From contig JAQYWC010000082.1 in NCBI GenBank assembly GCA_030145245.1, positions 62,001-126,000 of the forward strand: a DNA stretch of 64,000 nucleotides, written 5' to 3'. The notes beneath the pieces were generated by a model, which did no database searches, was not told the origin of the DNA, and worked only from the letters and a program-made list of their open reading frames with translations. Below are positions 25,592 through 34,808 of this stretch, piece after piece (position 1 is the first letter of the stretch; the number at the start of each line of letters is the position of its first letter). Origin of the DNA: Desulfobacterium sp. GTDB taxonomy: Bacteria > Desulfobacterota > Desulfobacteria > Desulfobacterales > Desulfobacteraceae. Both the position numbers and the translations under genes were made by a program.

Positions 25592-27124
25592 TCAGGCAAG
25601 CGCCCCTGTAGCCGTTTCCACCGCCGCTAAAATGCTTCCATTCCGTATGAGATCCCTGACCACCCCAATGTCAGCTGCAAGAATCCTGTCCGCTTCCAAA
25701 TGGTCCACATGGTTCCGTATTAAGTCATAGGCCGCCCGGGTGCCCTTGCCCGGTTTGAGGTTGGTGAAAAGATCCAGACCCTGGGCTGCGGACATGAGCT
25801 CGATGGCAATGACGTTCTCGGTATTTTCAACGATCTGCCGGGCCTTTCTTGCAGCAATGGTCCCCATGGAAACGTGGTCCTCCTTGTTTGCCGAGGTGGG
25901 AATGGAATCCACCGATGCCGGATGGGAGAGCACCTTATTCTCGGAAACCAGGGCGGCGGCCGTGTACTGGGCGATCATGAACCCGGAGTTCAGCCCGTTG
26001 TCACGGACCAGAAAGGCGGGGAGTCCGCTCAGCTTCGGGTTTACCAGCCGCTCAATGCGCCGTTCCGAAATGTTGGCCAGCTCAGCCACGGCAATGCACA
26101 TGAAATCCAGGACAAAGGCCACAGGCTCCCCATGGAAATTGCCCCCCAGGAGGAAATCTCCCTGGTCCGGGAAAATCAGGGGATTCCCGGTGGCTGAATT
26201 GATCTCCACCTCCAGAACCTTTCTCCCATTGTCCACGCAATCCCTTGCCGCCCCGTGGACCTGGGGGGAGCAGCGAAGGGTGTAGGCATCCTGCACCCTG
26301 GAGCAGTCCCTGTGGGAAGAGATGATCTCACTGTCCGCCGTGATCCTGAGCATGTTGTCTGCCGCCCGGATCTGCCCCGGATGGGGCCTTACCCGGTGAA
26401 TCCTTGGATCAAACTCGGTCCTTGATCCCATCAACACCTCCAGGCTCATGCAGGCGGCAATATCGGCGTGCTTCAGGATGTTCACGGCATCCACCAGGGC
26501 AAGGCCGCCAACGGCTGCCATGGCCTGGGTCCCGTTGACCAGAGCAAGCCCCTCCCCCGATCCAAGGCAGAGGGGGGCCAGCGAACACTCCTTGAGGGCA
26601 TCAAGTCCGGAAACCCTTTTATTGCCGACCAGGGCTTCCCCCTTTCCGATCAAAACCAGGCCCATGTGGGCCAGGGGCACAAGATCGCCGCTGGCACCCA
26701 CAGATCCCTTTTCCGGCACAAGCGGCACCACCCCTGAATTGAGGAGATGGGAAAGGTTACGGACGGTCTTGGGGCGGATCCCCGAATGCCCCAGGCAAAA
26801 GTCATTGAGCTTCAACACCATCATGGCCCTGACGATTTCAGGCGCAAACGGGTTGCCCACCCCGGCGGCGTGGCTCATGAGAATGTTGGTCTGGAGCTTT
26901 TCCGTATCCTTTTTTGAGATGGAAACATCGCTCAGGGCCCCAAACCCGGTGGTCACCCCGTAGATGCTTCGCTCCTCCCCGACCCACTGTTCCACCAGAG
27001 CCCGGGCCCGCTTGATTCTTTTGCCTGCCCCCCCTGACAGCTTTACCCCAACACCTTTCCTGGCAACGGCTTCAAGATCCTCAAGGGTCAATTCCCTTTT
27101 TCCAAGGGTCACGTAAGCTTCCAT
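25592..27124 (-). CDS. hutH: Histidine ammonia-lyase (MIO family)
   Basis: 510 residues; start 27124 has AGGTGA five bases upstream (seven further codons are open but unsupported). The Ala-Ser-Gly triad that forms the MIO electrophile is in GSVGASGDLVPLAHMGLV. Other family blocks are YGVTTGFGALSD, NGTQAMAAVGGLA and the late SANKEDHVSMG. It deaminates histidine to urocanate. No other hut genes are in the window, so an aromatic ammonia-lyase or aminomutase specificity cannot be excluded. Its 3' end is duplicated at 23267. Confidence 0.88.
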   Translation of the reverse strand: MEAYVTLGKRELTLEDLEAVARKGVGVKLSGGAGKRIKRARALVEQWVGEERSIYGVTTGFGALSDVSISKKDTEKLQTNILMSHAAGVGNPFAPEIVRAMMVLKLNDFCLGHSGIRPKTVRNLSHLLNSGVVPLVPEKGSVGASGDLVPLAHMGLVLIGKGEALVGNKRVSGLDALKECSLAPLCLGSGEGLALVNGTQAMAAVGGLALVDAVNILKHADIAACMSLEVLMGSRTEFDPRIHRVRPHPGQIRAADNMLRITADSEIISSHRDCSRVQDAYTLRCSPQVHGAARDCVDNGRKVLEVEINSATGNPLIFPDQGDFLLGGNFHGEPVAFVLDFMCIAVAELANISERRIERLVNPKLSGLPAFLVRDNGLNSGFMIAQYTAAALVSENKVLSHPASVDSIPTSANKEDHVSMGTIAARKARQIVENTENVIAIELMSAAQGLDLFTNLKPGKGTRAAYDLIRNHVDHLEADRILAADIGVVRDLIRNGSILAAVETATGALA

Positions 27125-27314
27125 AGAATCACCTGTATAAAGCAATTTGCCCGTTTGAAAGGGGCTTATGAATGTTCACACGCAAATGGCATGATATTGA
27201 TTCAATTATAATAAGGGGTGGGTGTCAACGGTTTTCTTGGAAGGAAATCGTTGCCATTTACAAGTCAACCCGATATAGAATGCATCAATGGATCCATAGA
27301 CGAAGGAGGGTCGG

Positions 27315-27959
27315 ATGCGAATCTATGCAGTTGCGGATATCCACGGAAAAGAGAGCAGAATGGCAAGGGTTGAAGCCGCCATTGACCGGTTTCAGCCGGA
27401 CGTTGCAGTGGTTGCAGGCGACATCACCAACTATGCCGGGCCAAGACCCGTGATCAGCAGACTTGCCGGCATGGGCATTCCAGTGCTCTGCATCGGCGGA
27501 AACTCAGATTTGGGCCGTGTGGAACAGCTCCTGGAAACGGCCCCGGGCACCACAAGCCTCCACATGGCGTCGGTAAAATTCAATGGTATTAACTTTGTCG
27601 GCATCAGCGGCACCATCCCCCTGCCCTTTCGGTCCAGGATATGCCTGAGAGAGAACCGCGCTTTAAAGACCCTGGCCCCCCTTATGACAGAACGCTCCAT
27701 CCTGGTTGCCCATCCACCGCCCCTGGGAACAAGAGACCGGGTGGGGGGCCGGTTCCATGCGGGCTCAAGGGGCCTGAGAAATCTTGTCAGCCACAGCCAG
27801 CCCCGGATGGTGATCTGCGGGCACATCCATGAAGACGCAGGCACAACCACCCTTGGCCGAACCATTGTCGTCAACTGCGCCATGAACAGAAAAATGAGCG
27901 GAGCCCTTGTCGACTGGGATCTTGAGAACCTGCCCGGTATCGAAATGGTCACCCCCTGA
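27315..27959 (+). CDS. Calcineurin-like metallophosphoesterase
   Basis: 214 residues with AAGGAGGG upstream of the ATG. Metal-binding motifs in order: ADIHG (DxH), VVAGDITN (GD), GGNSDLGRV (the GNHD motif with Ser for His), LVAHPPP, and ICGHIHED. It is a soluble phosphoesterase of the small YfcE-like type; the substrate is unknown. The Ser replacing the usual motif His resembles other members of this subgroup that lack the general-acid His. It is divergent from hutH and precedes the cooT-like gene by about 100 bases. Confidence 0.85.
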   Translation: MRIYAVADIHGKESRMARVEAAIDRFQPDVAVVAGDITNYAGPRPVISRLAGMGIPVLCIGGNSDLGRVEQLLETAPGTTSLHMASVKFNGINFVGISGTIPLPFRSRICLRENRALKTLAPLMTERSILVAHPPPLGTRDRVGGRFHAGSRGLRNLVSHSQPRMVICGHIHEDAGTTTLGRTIVVNCAMNRKMSGALVDWDLENLPGIEMVTP

Positions 27960-28062
27960 AGCCACCTTTTTTTTATCATGCAGGCTTGCAAGAACACGGT
28001 TTTCCTGATATTGGGTCAACCGTTGGCATGATCCTAATTAAACACCAAACAAGGAGATCAAC

Positions 28063-28251
28063 ATGTGCGAATCCAATGTCTACATCAAGACCAATGGAAA
28101 TGAAGAGCTTGTAATGGAAAATGTTGCGGCAATAACCCCTTGTGGTGACAACCGCTTCCTTTTAAAAGGACTTCTCGGAGATAGCAAGGAGGTCACGGGA
28201 ACCATTGAAGACATCAACCTCATGGCCCACAAAATCGTCCTGGTTGCCTGA
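28063..28251 (+). CDS. CooT-like nickel-binding protein
   Basis: 62 residues beginning MCESNVYIK. The Cys at position 2 and the pattern VENVAAITPCGDNRFLLKGLLGD...TGTIEDINLMAHKIVLV match the CooT family. CooT is a small homodimer that binds nickel through its N-terminal Cys and assists maturation of CO dehydrogenase. No CODH genes are in this window. A good AAGGAGA site lies before the ATG. The M23-like gene starts 16 bases after its stop, with no ribosome site of its own. Confidence 0.8.
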   Translation: MCESNVYIKTNGNEELVMENVAAITPCGDNRFLLKGLLGDSKEVTGTIEDINLMAHKIVLVA

Positions 28252-28267
28252 TCCGTCCAAGACTATA

Positions 28268-28831
28268 ATGGAATCATTTGCCATCCGTTCCTACCTTGAT
28301 ACCATTACACGCCTGAACAATCTTCCAATTTCAGACCAACGGGAGTGGATTTTCCACCATGGAATGCTTTTGGGATCCCGGGCAAAGTGGTGGGCCGATT
28401 TCGGCATCCGCCACGCCAGGCATGAAGGCCTCGACATTGCCCTGTTCAGGAACCGGGCAGGTGCGATCCAGTGGCTGGACACCCAAACCCGGGTTCCTGC
28501 CATGGCCAAAGGAGTGGTGATCAACCTGTGCAGGGATTTCCTGGGCCGGTCGGTGATTATCCGACACGCACAAGACCAGACATCACGGTTTGTTTCGGTC
28601 TACTCCCACATAACGGTGCCTTCCGCGGTGGTTCCGGGCACCCGGGTGGAAAAAGGGGATGTTATCGGACAGATTGCCGACACCACAGGAAAAAAATCCG
28701 GAATCCACTGCCATCTTCATATATCCATCATGGAGATAGCAAACAAGATTCCGGACAGCGGGATCACCTGGGAGATCATGGGAGAGCCTGACCTTAAAGG
28801 TGTGAAGCTCTTCAATCCCATGATCTGGTAA
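28268..28831 (+). CDS. M23-like (LytM) metallopeptidase-fold protein
   Basis: 187 residues with no obvious signal peptide. HEGLDIAL supplies an HxxxD-type pair and HCHLHIS an HxH, the zinc ligands of M23 endopeptidases. Around them are FLGRSVIIRHA, VYSHI and the turn VEKGDVIGQIADTTGKKSG, all typical of the fold. The lack of an export signal is odd for a murein hydrolase, so a cytoplasmic or non-peptidase role is possible. It is probably translated by coupling to the cooT-like gene. Confidence 0.75.
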   Translation: MESFAIRSYLDTITRLNNLPISDQREWIFHHGMLLGSRAKWWADFGIRHARHEGLDIALFRNRAGAIQWLDTQTRVPAMAKGVVINLCRDFLGRSVIIRHAQDQTSRFVSVYSHITVPSAVVPGTRVEKGDVIGQIADTTGKKSGIHCHLHISIMEIANKIPDSGITWEIMGEPDLKGVKLFNPMIW

Positions 28832-28961
28832 AAAGGGATACAATCCGGGCCCGGCGGCAGGGAAAGAAAAAGAGTATTTGAAAAAAACAGGGATTTGATC
28901 TATTATCCCAAAGCATTTTAATTTAGGAATTTGTCAATAATAAATAGAATGGAGACTGCAA

Positions 28962-29363
28962 ATGAAAAAGATCAAACTGTTTTTCGGACTCATCATACTG
29001 ATATTTGCCGGCCTGGTAGTCTACCAGAACAGGGACTACTTCTTTGCTAAACAGGCATTATCCTTAAGTCTCGGGGTTGAAACCTGGCACTGGACCGCAC
29101 CTGCAATCCAGAACATCGCCTATTTCGGCATCGCCCTTGCCCTTGGTCTTCTTGGGGCAGGTTTTATAGGCATTGCGTCAAAATTGAAATCAAAAAAAAC
29201 CATAAAATCCCTCAACGCAACAATTGAGTCCCACCTTGAGAAGATCGCCTCCCTGAAAGCCGAGCTTGAGCCTTTCACAAGCGACCCCTACCAGAAAAAA
29301 GAGGTAACGGAAAATCAAGTGCCCGGGAACGATCAGCCGGTTGAGAAAGAGGAGACAGCGTAA
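28962..29363 (+). CDS. LapA-like inner-membrane protein
   Basis: 133 residues with two membrane segments (LFFGLIILIFAGLVVYQN at the start, and IAYFGIALALGLLGAGFIGIA at about 50-70), then a coiled-coil-like cytoplasmic tail (IKSLNATIESHLEKIASLKAEL). This matches the LapA/YciS family, which in E. coli affects LPS assembly with LapB. GGAG lies seven bases before the ATG. It lies 16 bases upstream of mutS. Confidence 0.75.
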   Translation: MKKIKLFFGLIILIFAGLVVYQNRDYFFAKQALSLSLGVETWHWTAPAIQNIAYFGIALALGLLGAGFIGIASKLKSKKTIKSLNATIESHLEKIASLKAELEPFTSDPYQKKEVTENQVPGNDQPVEKEETA

Positions 29364-29379
29364 CAAAGCTTAAATTACC

Positions 29380-32052
29380 ATGACCGTTCAAAAAAACACC
29401 CCCATGATGGAACAGTTTCTCTCTATTAAAGAGAGGTATTCAGATTCAATCCTCTTCTACCGAATGGGGGATTTTTACGAGATGTTCCTTGACGATGCAG
29501 TAAAGGCCGCCGCCATTCTTGAGATCACCCTCACCTCAAGGAACAAGACCCAGGACAACCCTATCCCCATGTGTGGGGTGCCCTACAAGGCAGCCGACAC
29601 CTATATTGCAAAGCTGATCGAAAACGGCTGTAAGGTTGCCGTGTGCGAACAGGTGGAGGACCCGGGCTCGGCAAAGGGACTTGTCAAGCGTGAGGTGGTC
29701 AGGGTAATCACCCCTGGAATGATCCTCAACGAAGAGCTCCTGGACAAGGGATCCAACAACTTTCTTGCCGCCATCTGCGTCAGCCAGGGCTTTGCCGGCC
29801 TCTCCTACCTGGACATCTCCACGGGCATGTTCAGAACCACCGAGGCTCCGGCAAAAAACGGGAAGATCCCCCCTGCCCTGATCGATGAAGCCCTGAGGAT
29901 AGATGCAAAGGAACTGCTGCTGCCGGCATCATTTGACAAGGATCCCTTTTACAGCCACGTAAAAAGGCCCTTTGCCGCCATTCAGATCTCCTATCTTGAC
30001 GGGGATGATTTCAAGCTTGCATCCGCAAAAAAACGGCTCACGGAAAAGTTCCGAACCCGGAGTCTCCAGGGATTCGGATGCGAGGACCTGACGGCCGGAA
30101 CCGCTGCCGCAGGCGCCATTCTTGCCTATGTCCAGGAAACCCAGCTCCAGGATACCGATCACATCCTGACACTGGAGAACTACGAGCTCAACTCCTACCT
30201 GCTCATAGACGACCGGTCCTGCCGGAACCTGGAGCTGCTGAAAAACATCCAGAACGGTGACAAAAAGGGAAGCCTCATCAGTGTCCTTGACAAGACCATC
30301 ACCGCCATGGGCGGCCGGCTGCTCAAGAACTGGATCCGCTATCCCCTCATCCATATCGACGGAATTGAGCAGCGCCTGGATGCCGTTGCCGAGGCAAAAG
30401 AGAATCCGGGCCTCAGGCAAAGCCTGCGCACCCACCTCAAGGAGGTGTACGACCTGGAGCGCCTTGGGAGCAAGATCTCCATGGGCCACGGAAACGCAAG
30501 GGACCTGACGGCCCTGAAAACCTCCCTGTACAAGCTGCCCCAGCTGTTCAATGACTTAAACCAGCTCACATCTCCCCTGTTCCAGGGGGAATTGATCGAG
30601 GCGAGGGAACAGGTCTCCACCGAACTGTTCGAGCTTGCCGACCTCATCAACCGGGCCATCAGACCGGACGCCCCCATCGCCATGAACGAAGGCGGCATCA
30701 TCTGTGACGGTTACAACGAAGAGCTTGATGAAATCCTTGAAATTGCAAGGGACGGCCGCTCCTGGATCGCAAAGACAGGGGCCAAAGAAAAGGAAAAAAC
30801 CGGCCTCAGCTCCCTGAAGATCAAGTTCAACAAGGTGTTCGGTTATTTTATAGAGGTCTCCAAAGTCCAGTCCCAGTCCGTGCCTGACCACTACATCAGG
30901 AAACAGACCCTGGTCAATGCGGAACGCTTTATCACCGATGAACTCAAAGAGGTCGAATCCAAGGTGCTCAACGCCCAGGACAAGCGGGCAACCCTTGAGT
31001 ACAGCCTTTTTTGCAAGGTCAGGGAAAGCATTCTCCAAAAGACACCATCCATCCTTAAGATGGCCAAATTCCTGGCCTGTGTGGATGTCCTGCTCGCCCT
31101 TGCAACCGCAGCTGAAGAGAACAACTACACCCGGCCCGAGCTCAACCGGGACAAGGTCCTTGAGATCAAGGAGGGACGCCATCCCGTGGTCGAAAAAATG
31201 ATCATCGGCGAAAGGTACGTCCCCAACAGCATCCGCCTTGACAACGATGATGACCAGGTACTCATCATCACGGGGCCGAACATGGCCGGTAAATCAACGG
31301 TCCTGCGCCAGGTGGCCCTCATGGCCCTCATGGCCCAGATGGGGTCCTTTGTGCCGGCCGAGCATGCAAACCTCTGCGTCATAGACCGGATCTTCACCCG
31401 GGTGGGCGCCCTTGACAACCTGGCCCTTGGCCAGAGTACCTTCATGGTTGAGATGGAGGAGACCGCCAACATCGTCAACAACGCCAAACAGAACAGCCTT
31501 GTCATCCTGGACGAGATCGGACGGGGAACCTCCACCTTTGACGGCATGAGCATTGCCTGGGCCGTGGCAGAATATCTCCATGATCTGGATAACAAAGGGG
31601 TGAAAACCCTGTTTGCAACCCACTACCATGAACTCACCCGACTTGAACAACTCAAGCCCAGGGTCAAGAATTTCAACATTGCCGTCAAGGAGTTCAACGA
31701 CAACATCATCTTCCTGCGCCGCCTTGTCCGTGGAGGCACCAACAAGAGCTACGGTATCCAGGTGGCCCGCCTGGCAGGAGTTCCGGATCAGGTCATTGCA
31801 AAGGCCAAAGAGATCCTGGCAAAGATCGAGTCCAACGGTAAAGAGGTTGAGCCCGACGCTGCCCCGGTTAAAACGATGCCTGCTGCTGTTGAGAAAAAAC
31901 AGGATCAGCAGATGGACCTTTTTGAGAATCATGACCATGATGAAATCATCTCCGCCCTTGAAGCAACGGATATTTCAACCATGACGCCCATCGAAGCCCT
32001 CAACCTGGTGCACAATCTAAAACAGAAAATCAGATCAAAAGCACTCACCTAA
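29380..32052 (+). CDS. mutS: DNA mismatch repair protein MutS
   Basis: 890 residues, normal for MutS. The mismatch-reading wedge is in FYRMGDFYEMF (residues about 27-37), with Phe and Glu both present. The ATPase domain shows Walker A ITGPNMAGKSTVLRQ, Walker B LVILDEIGRGTSTFDG and the ATHYHELT signature. The C-terminus carries a tetramerisation-like tail. It binds mispairs and recruits MutL. There is no evident ribosome site; translation may depend on the upstream lapA-like gene. The amidase gene starts 3 bases after the stop. Confidence 0.97.
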   Translation: MTVQKNTPMMEQFLSIKERYSDSILFYRMGDFYEMFLDDAVKAAAILEITLTSRNKTQDNPIPMCGVPYKAADTYIAKLIENGCKVAVCEQVEDPGSAKGLVKREVVRVITPGMILNEELLDKGSNNFLAAICVSQGFAGLSYLDISTGMFRTTEAPAKNGKIPPALIDEALRIDAKELLLPASFDKDPFYSHVKRPFAAIQISYLDGDDFKLASAKKRLTEKFRTRSLQGFGCEDLTAGTAAAGAILAYVQETQLQDTDHILTLENYELNSYLLIDDRSCRNLELLKNIQNGDKKGSLISVLDKTITAMGGRLLKNWIRYPLIHIDGIEQRLDAVAEAKENPGLRQSLRTHLKEVYDLERLGSKISMGHGNARDLTALKTSLYKLPQLFNDLNQLTSPLFQGELIEAREQVSTELFELADLINRAIRPDAPIAMNEGGIICDGYNEELDEILEIARDGRSWIAKTGAKEKEKTGLSSLKIKFNKVFGYFIEVSKVQSQSVPDHYIRKQTLVNAERFITDELKEVESKVLNAQDKRATLEYSLFCKVRESILQKTPSILKMAKFLACVDVLLALATAAEENNYTRPELNRDKVLEIKEGRHPVVEKMIIGERYVPNSIRLDNDDDQVLIITGPNMAGKSTVLRQVALMALMAQMGSFVPAEHANLCVIDRIFTRVGALDNLALGQSTFMVEMEETANIVNNAKQNSLVILDEIGRGTSTFDGMSIAWAVAEYLHDLDNKGVKTLFATHYHELTRLEQLKPRVKNFNIAVKEFNDNIIFLRRLVRGGTNKSYGIQVARLAGVPDQVIAKAKEILAKIESNGKEVEPDAAPVKTMPAAVEKKQDQQMDLFENHDHDEIISALEATDISTMTPIEALNLVHNLKQKIRSKALT

Positions 32053-32055
32053 ACC

Positions 32056-33771
32056 ATGCTGAAACTGAAAACGCTCATACCGGGCCTACTTGTTCTGCTC
32101 TTTTTCGGGGCGTTCATTCCGGCATCCTGCGCTTCCACGACTGCCCAACAGCAATACGTGACTGCAGACGCAACCTATCTGAAACTCAGAAAGAACCCGG
32201 CAAAACAGAAATACCGGGAGGCCTGGATCAAGTGCATCGACCAGTACCAGCGGGTCAATGCCAATTTTCCCCAGAGCACCTGGGCACCGGCCGGCATGTA
32301 CAGGTCCGCCCAGCTCTACCTTGAACTCCACAAGCGGTCCCGCAGGTCCAGGGACAAGACAGAGGCCCTGGACCTGCTCAAACGGATTCAAGGGCGTTAT
32401 CCTGACAGCGCTTACAGCGAACGGGCCCGGCACCTGTTGAAACGCGTCGCTTCAACACAGCCTCCCCAGGCGCTCAAACAAAAAGCACCCCTGAAACAAA
32501 AAACATCCCTGAAAAAGCGCACATTCAAAGGTAGAACCGCAACAACACAGTTTGTTGCTGTCGCCCCTTCCCCACGCAAACCGGTCCGACCGGCCAAACC
32601 TGCCAAATCGAGCCGACCGGCCTCCCCGTCCACTGACTCCTTTGTCACAGGTCTCAGGTTCTGGTCAAACCCGGAATACACAAGGGTTGTCATCGATGCC
32701 ACCCAGAACAGAGACTTTACCCACAAGCTTCTGAAAAAAGATCCTGCCAACGGCAAGCCCCAGAGGCTCTATATCGACCTGAACCAATCCCGGCTTGGCA
32801 AAAATGTGCCCAAACATACTGACATCAACGACAACCTGTTGATCCAGGCAAGGGCTGGCCAGTACACCCCCCACTCGGTACGGGTGGTCATTGATATTAA
32901 ATCCTTTGACAACTACAAGGTCTTTTCACTGAAAGACCCCTTCAGACTCGTGGTTGACGTATGGGCAAAGGGAGCGAACGGAAAAGCCAAAAGCACCCGA
33001 ATTGCCCAAAAAAGCGGAAAATCCAAGGCCTATCTCTCCACGGACAATATCCATAGCTCGGCCATTGCAAAGCAGCTTGCCCTTGGCGTTCGCAAGATCG
33101 TCATCGATCCCGGCCATGGCGGCAAGGACCCCGGCGCCCCGGGATATCTCAAGAACGTGTGGGAAAAGGATGTGGTGCTCAAGATCTCCAAGCGCCTGGC
33201 AAAAAAGATGCGGGACCGCCTCAAATGCGACGTCATCCTCACCCGTTCAACCGACACCTACCTTACCCTGGAGGAGCGTACGGCCATTGCCAACACCCGG
33301 AATGCCGACCTTTTCATCTCCCTCCACTGTAATGCAGCCAAAAGCCGGAAAGCCACCGGCATGGAGACCTATTTTCTCAACCTTGCCACCGACGACCAGG
33401 CCATTGAGGTTGCGGCAAGGGAGAACGCCACCAGCCGGAAAAACATCAGCGACCTTGAATCCATTCTCAACGACCTGATGAAAAACGCCAAGATCAACGA
33501 ATCCAGCCGCCTGGCCACCAAGGTCCAGGGAGCCATGTGCAAGGGAATTGCCAGGAACTACTCCAAGATCAGGAACCTCGGGGTGAAACAGGCCCCGTTC
33601 TATGTTCTTCTTGGGGCAAGGATGCCTTCCATCCTCATCGAGACCTCATTCATAAGCAATCCCACAGAGTGCAAGCGCCTTACCAGTTCAACCTATCAGG
33701 AACGCCTGTGCGACTCCATCATCGACGGGGTCGAGCGCTACATAAAGGAGACCAACCCAAGAACCTTATAA
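32056..33771 (+). CDS. N-acetylmuramoyl-L-alanine amidase with AMIN domain
   Basis: 571 residues. A signal peptide (LLVLLFFGAFIPASCA; lipidation at the Cys is possible but the lipobox is poor) precedes a helical TPR-like region of about 110 residues. A basic Lys/Pro-rich linker follows, then an AMIN domain (about 195-305; WSNPEYTRVVIDA) that targets murein or septa. The amidase_3 catalytic domain (about 350-570) has KIVIDPGHGGKDPGA, LFISLHCNA and the final ILIETSFISNP with the catalytic Glu. It cleaves the amide between MurNAc and L-Ala in the periplasm, so likely a cell-separation enzyme of the AmiC type. Confidence 0.92.
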   Translation: MLKLKTLIPGLLVLLFFGAFIPASCASTTAQQQYVTADATYLKLRKNPAKQKYREAWIKCIDQYQRVNANFPQSTWAPAGMYRSAQLYLELHKRSRRSRDKTEALDLLKRIQGRYPDSAYSERARHLLKRVASTQPPQALKQKAPLKQKTSLKKRTFKGRTATTQFVAVAPSPRKPVRPAKPAKSSRPASPSTDSFVTGLRFWSNPEYTRVVIDATQNRDFTHKLLKKDPANGKPQRLYIDLNQSRLGKNVPKHTDINDNLLIQARAGQYTPHSVRVVIDIKSFDNYKVFSLKDPFRLVVDVWAKGANGKAKSTRIAQKSGKSKAYLSTDNIHSSAIAKQLALGVRKIVIDPGHGGKDPGAPGYLKNVWEKDVVLKISKRLAKKMRDRLKCDVILTRSTDTYLTLEERTAIANTRNADLFISLHCNAAKSRKATGMETYFLNLATDDQAIEVAARENATSRKNISDLESILNDLMKNAKINESSRLATKVQGAMCKGIARNYSKIRNLGVKQAPFYVLLGARMPSILIETSFISNPTECKRLTSSTYQERLCDSIIDGVERYIKETNPRTL

Positions 33772-33791
33772 CCTGTATAGAGGAGCAGATC

Positions 33792-34583
33792 ATGACATTC
33801 AAACACCTGATTTATGACGTTGCAGAGACCATAGGAACACTCACCTTTAACAGACCCAAGGCATTGAACGCCCTGAACCGGGAACTGATCGAGGAGCTAG
33901 GAATCGTCATCGACAGGGTTGAAGCCGATCCCGACATTAAGGTTCTTGTGTTGACAGGTGCCGGAGACAAGGCCTTTGTGGCCGGAGCCGACATCTCGGA
34001 GCTGACCGAAATGGATGCCCTCCAGGCCAAGTATTTTTCCGAAATGGGCCAAAAAACCTTTTCCAGGCTCGAATCCCTGAGCATCCCAGTGATCGCGGCT
34101 GTCAACGGATTTGCCCTGGGGGGCGGAACCGAGGTAGCCCTTGCCTGCGATTTTATCTATGCCTCTGAAAAAGCGCTGTTCGGACTGCCTGAGATTACCC
34201 TCGGCCTCATTCCGGGCTTCGGCGGCACCCAGCGCCTGGCAAGACTTGTGGGCCCCAACCGGGCAAAAGAGCTCATCTATACCGGCGCAACCGTACCGGC
34301 AGCCCAGGCCGAAGCATACGGCATAGTCAATAAAATTTTTCCTCCCGACGCCCTCATGGATGCTGTGATGAAAACCGCAAAAGCCATTGCCCTCAAGGGC
34401 CGGGTCTCCATCAGAGCGGCCAAGGAAGCGGTCAACACCGGGTTGTGCACGGATCTTGAAACCGGCTGCAAAATCGAAAACAACGCCTTTGCCCTGTGCA
34501 TGGCAAGCCCGGATGCAAGGGAAGGCACCCAGGCATTCCTGGAAAAACGGAAACCCGCATTCACAGGGACGCTCACGAAATAA
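33792..34583 (+). CDS. Enoyl-CoA hydratase (crotonase family)
   Basis: 263 residues; the start at 33792 has AGGAG seven bases before it. Oxyanion-hole segments are FVAGADISEL and ALGGGTEVALACD. Both hydratase glutamates are in place: the Glu of GGGTEVA and that of LPEITLGLIPGFGGTQRL. It should hydrate 2-enoyl-CoA in fatty acid or aromatic-derived acyl-CoA breakdown. It follows the amidase gene by 20 bases and may be its co-transcript. The next gene downstream, paaK, is separated by its own promoter and attenuator, so it is a separate unit. Confidence 0.9.
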   Translation: MTFKHLIYDVAETIGTLTFNRPKALNALNRELIEELGIVIDRVEADPDIKVLVLTGAGDKAFVAGADISELTEMDALQAKYFSEMGQKTFSRLESLSIPVIAAVNGFALGGGTEVALACDFIYASEKALFGLPEITLGLIPGFGGTQRLARLVGPNRAKELIYTGATVPAAQAEAYGIVNKIFPPDALMDAVMKTAKAIALKGRVSIRAAKEAVNTGLCTDLETGCKIENNAFALCMASPDAREGTQAFLEKRKPAFTGTLTK

Positions 34584-34592
34584 TCTTTTTCC

Positions 34593-34621
34593 TTGACAAG
34601 GCATTTGATTCCCGATAGACA
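34593..34621 (+). promoter_or_regulatory. Promoter of the Phe-attenuated paaK operon
   Basis: TTGACA (34593-34598), 17-base spacer, TAGACA (34616-34621). It would start transcription near 34628, about 28 bases before the leader peptide's ATG. Confidence 0.6.
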
Positions 34622-34655
34622 ATGAAACTTAATTAATTACTAAAAGGATAGAATA

Positions 34656-34736
34656 ATGGTATACAGGTTCTTTTTTATATTTTTCTTTAAGGCAGACTTT
34701 CGATTTACAAGGTCTGCCCATGGAAGGATTATATAA
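34656..34736 (+). CDS. Phenylalanine-rich leader peptide of the paaK operon
   Basis: A 26-codon ORF, ATG 34656 to TAA 34734, with AAGGA seven bases upstream. It begins MVYRFFFIFFFK: six phenylalanines in residues 5-11, and two more at 15 and 17 (8 of 26). This is the composition of pheA/pheST-type attenuator leader peptides. The Phe run (codons at 34668-34688) ends two bases before hairpin segment 1. A ribosome stalled there for lack of Phe-tRNA would mask that segment; one reaching the stop would cover the 3' part of segment 2. Confidence 0.85.
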   Translation: MVYRFFFIFFFKADFRFTRSAHGRII

Positions 34737-34808
34737 GAACCAAGCCATAATCTGACAATAGAAACCATGGGCGGACTCGAGAGAACGAAACCCATGGTTT
34801 TTTATTTT
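34691..34808 (+). promoter_or_regulatory. Ribosome-mediated Phe attenuator upstream of paaK
   Basis: Four segments form three exclusive pairings. 1:2 is GGCAGAC (34691-34697) with GTCTGCC (34712-34718), 7 bp. 2:3 is GTCTGCCCATGG (34712-34723) with CCATGGGCGGAC (34765-34776), 12 bp with one G-U pair; this is the antiterminator. 3:4 is AAACCATGGG (34762-34771) with CCCATGGTTT (34791-34800), 10 bp, followed by TTTATTTT: an intrinsic terminator. Logic as in enteric pheA: stalling at Phe codons masks 1, frees 2 to pair with 3, and allows read-through into paaK. Efficient translation, or none, gives the terminator. Confidence 0.85.
34762..34808 (+). terminator. Intrinsic terminator of the Phe attenuator (3:4 hairpin)
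   Basis: A 10-bp stem (12 with a flanking G-U and A-U) around a 19-base loop, then a T-rich tract. It lies 83 bases upstream of the paaK start and after its own leader ORF, which indicates conditional rather than operon-end termination. Confidence 0.85.

Noticed and set aside
23232-25600. Insertion sequence or integrated element
   Set aside because: No transposase or integrase gene, terminal inverted repeats or clean target duplication; the repeats present are pieces of the neighbouring genes.
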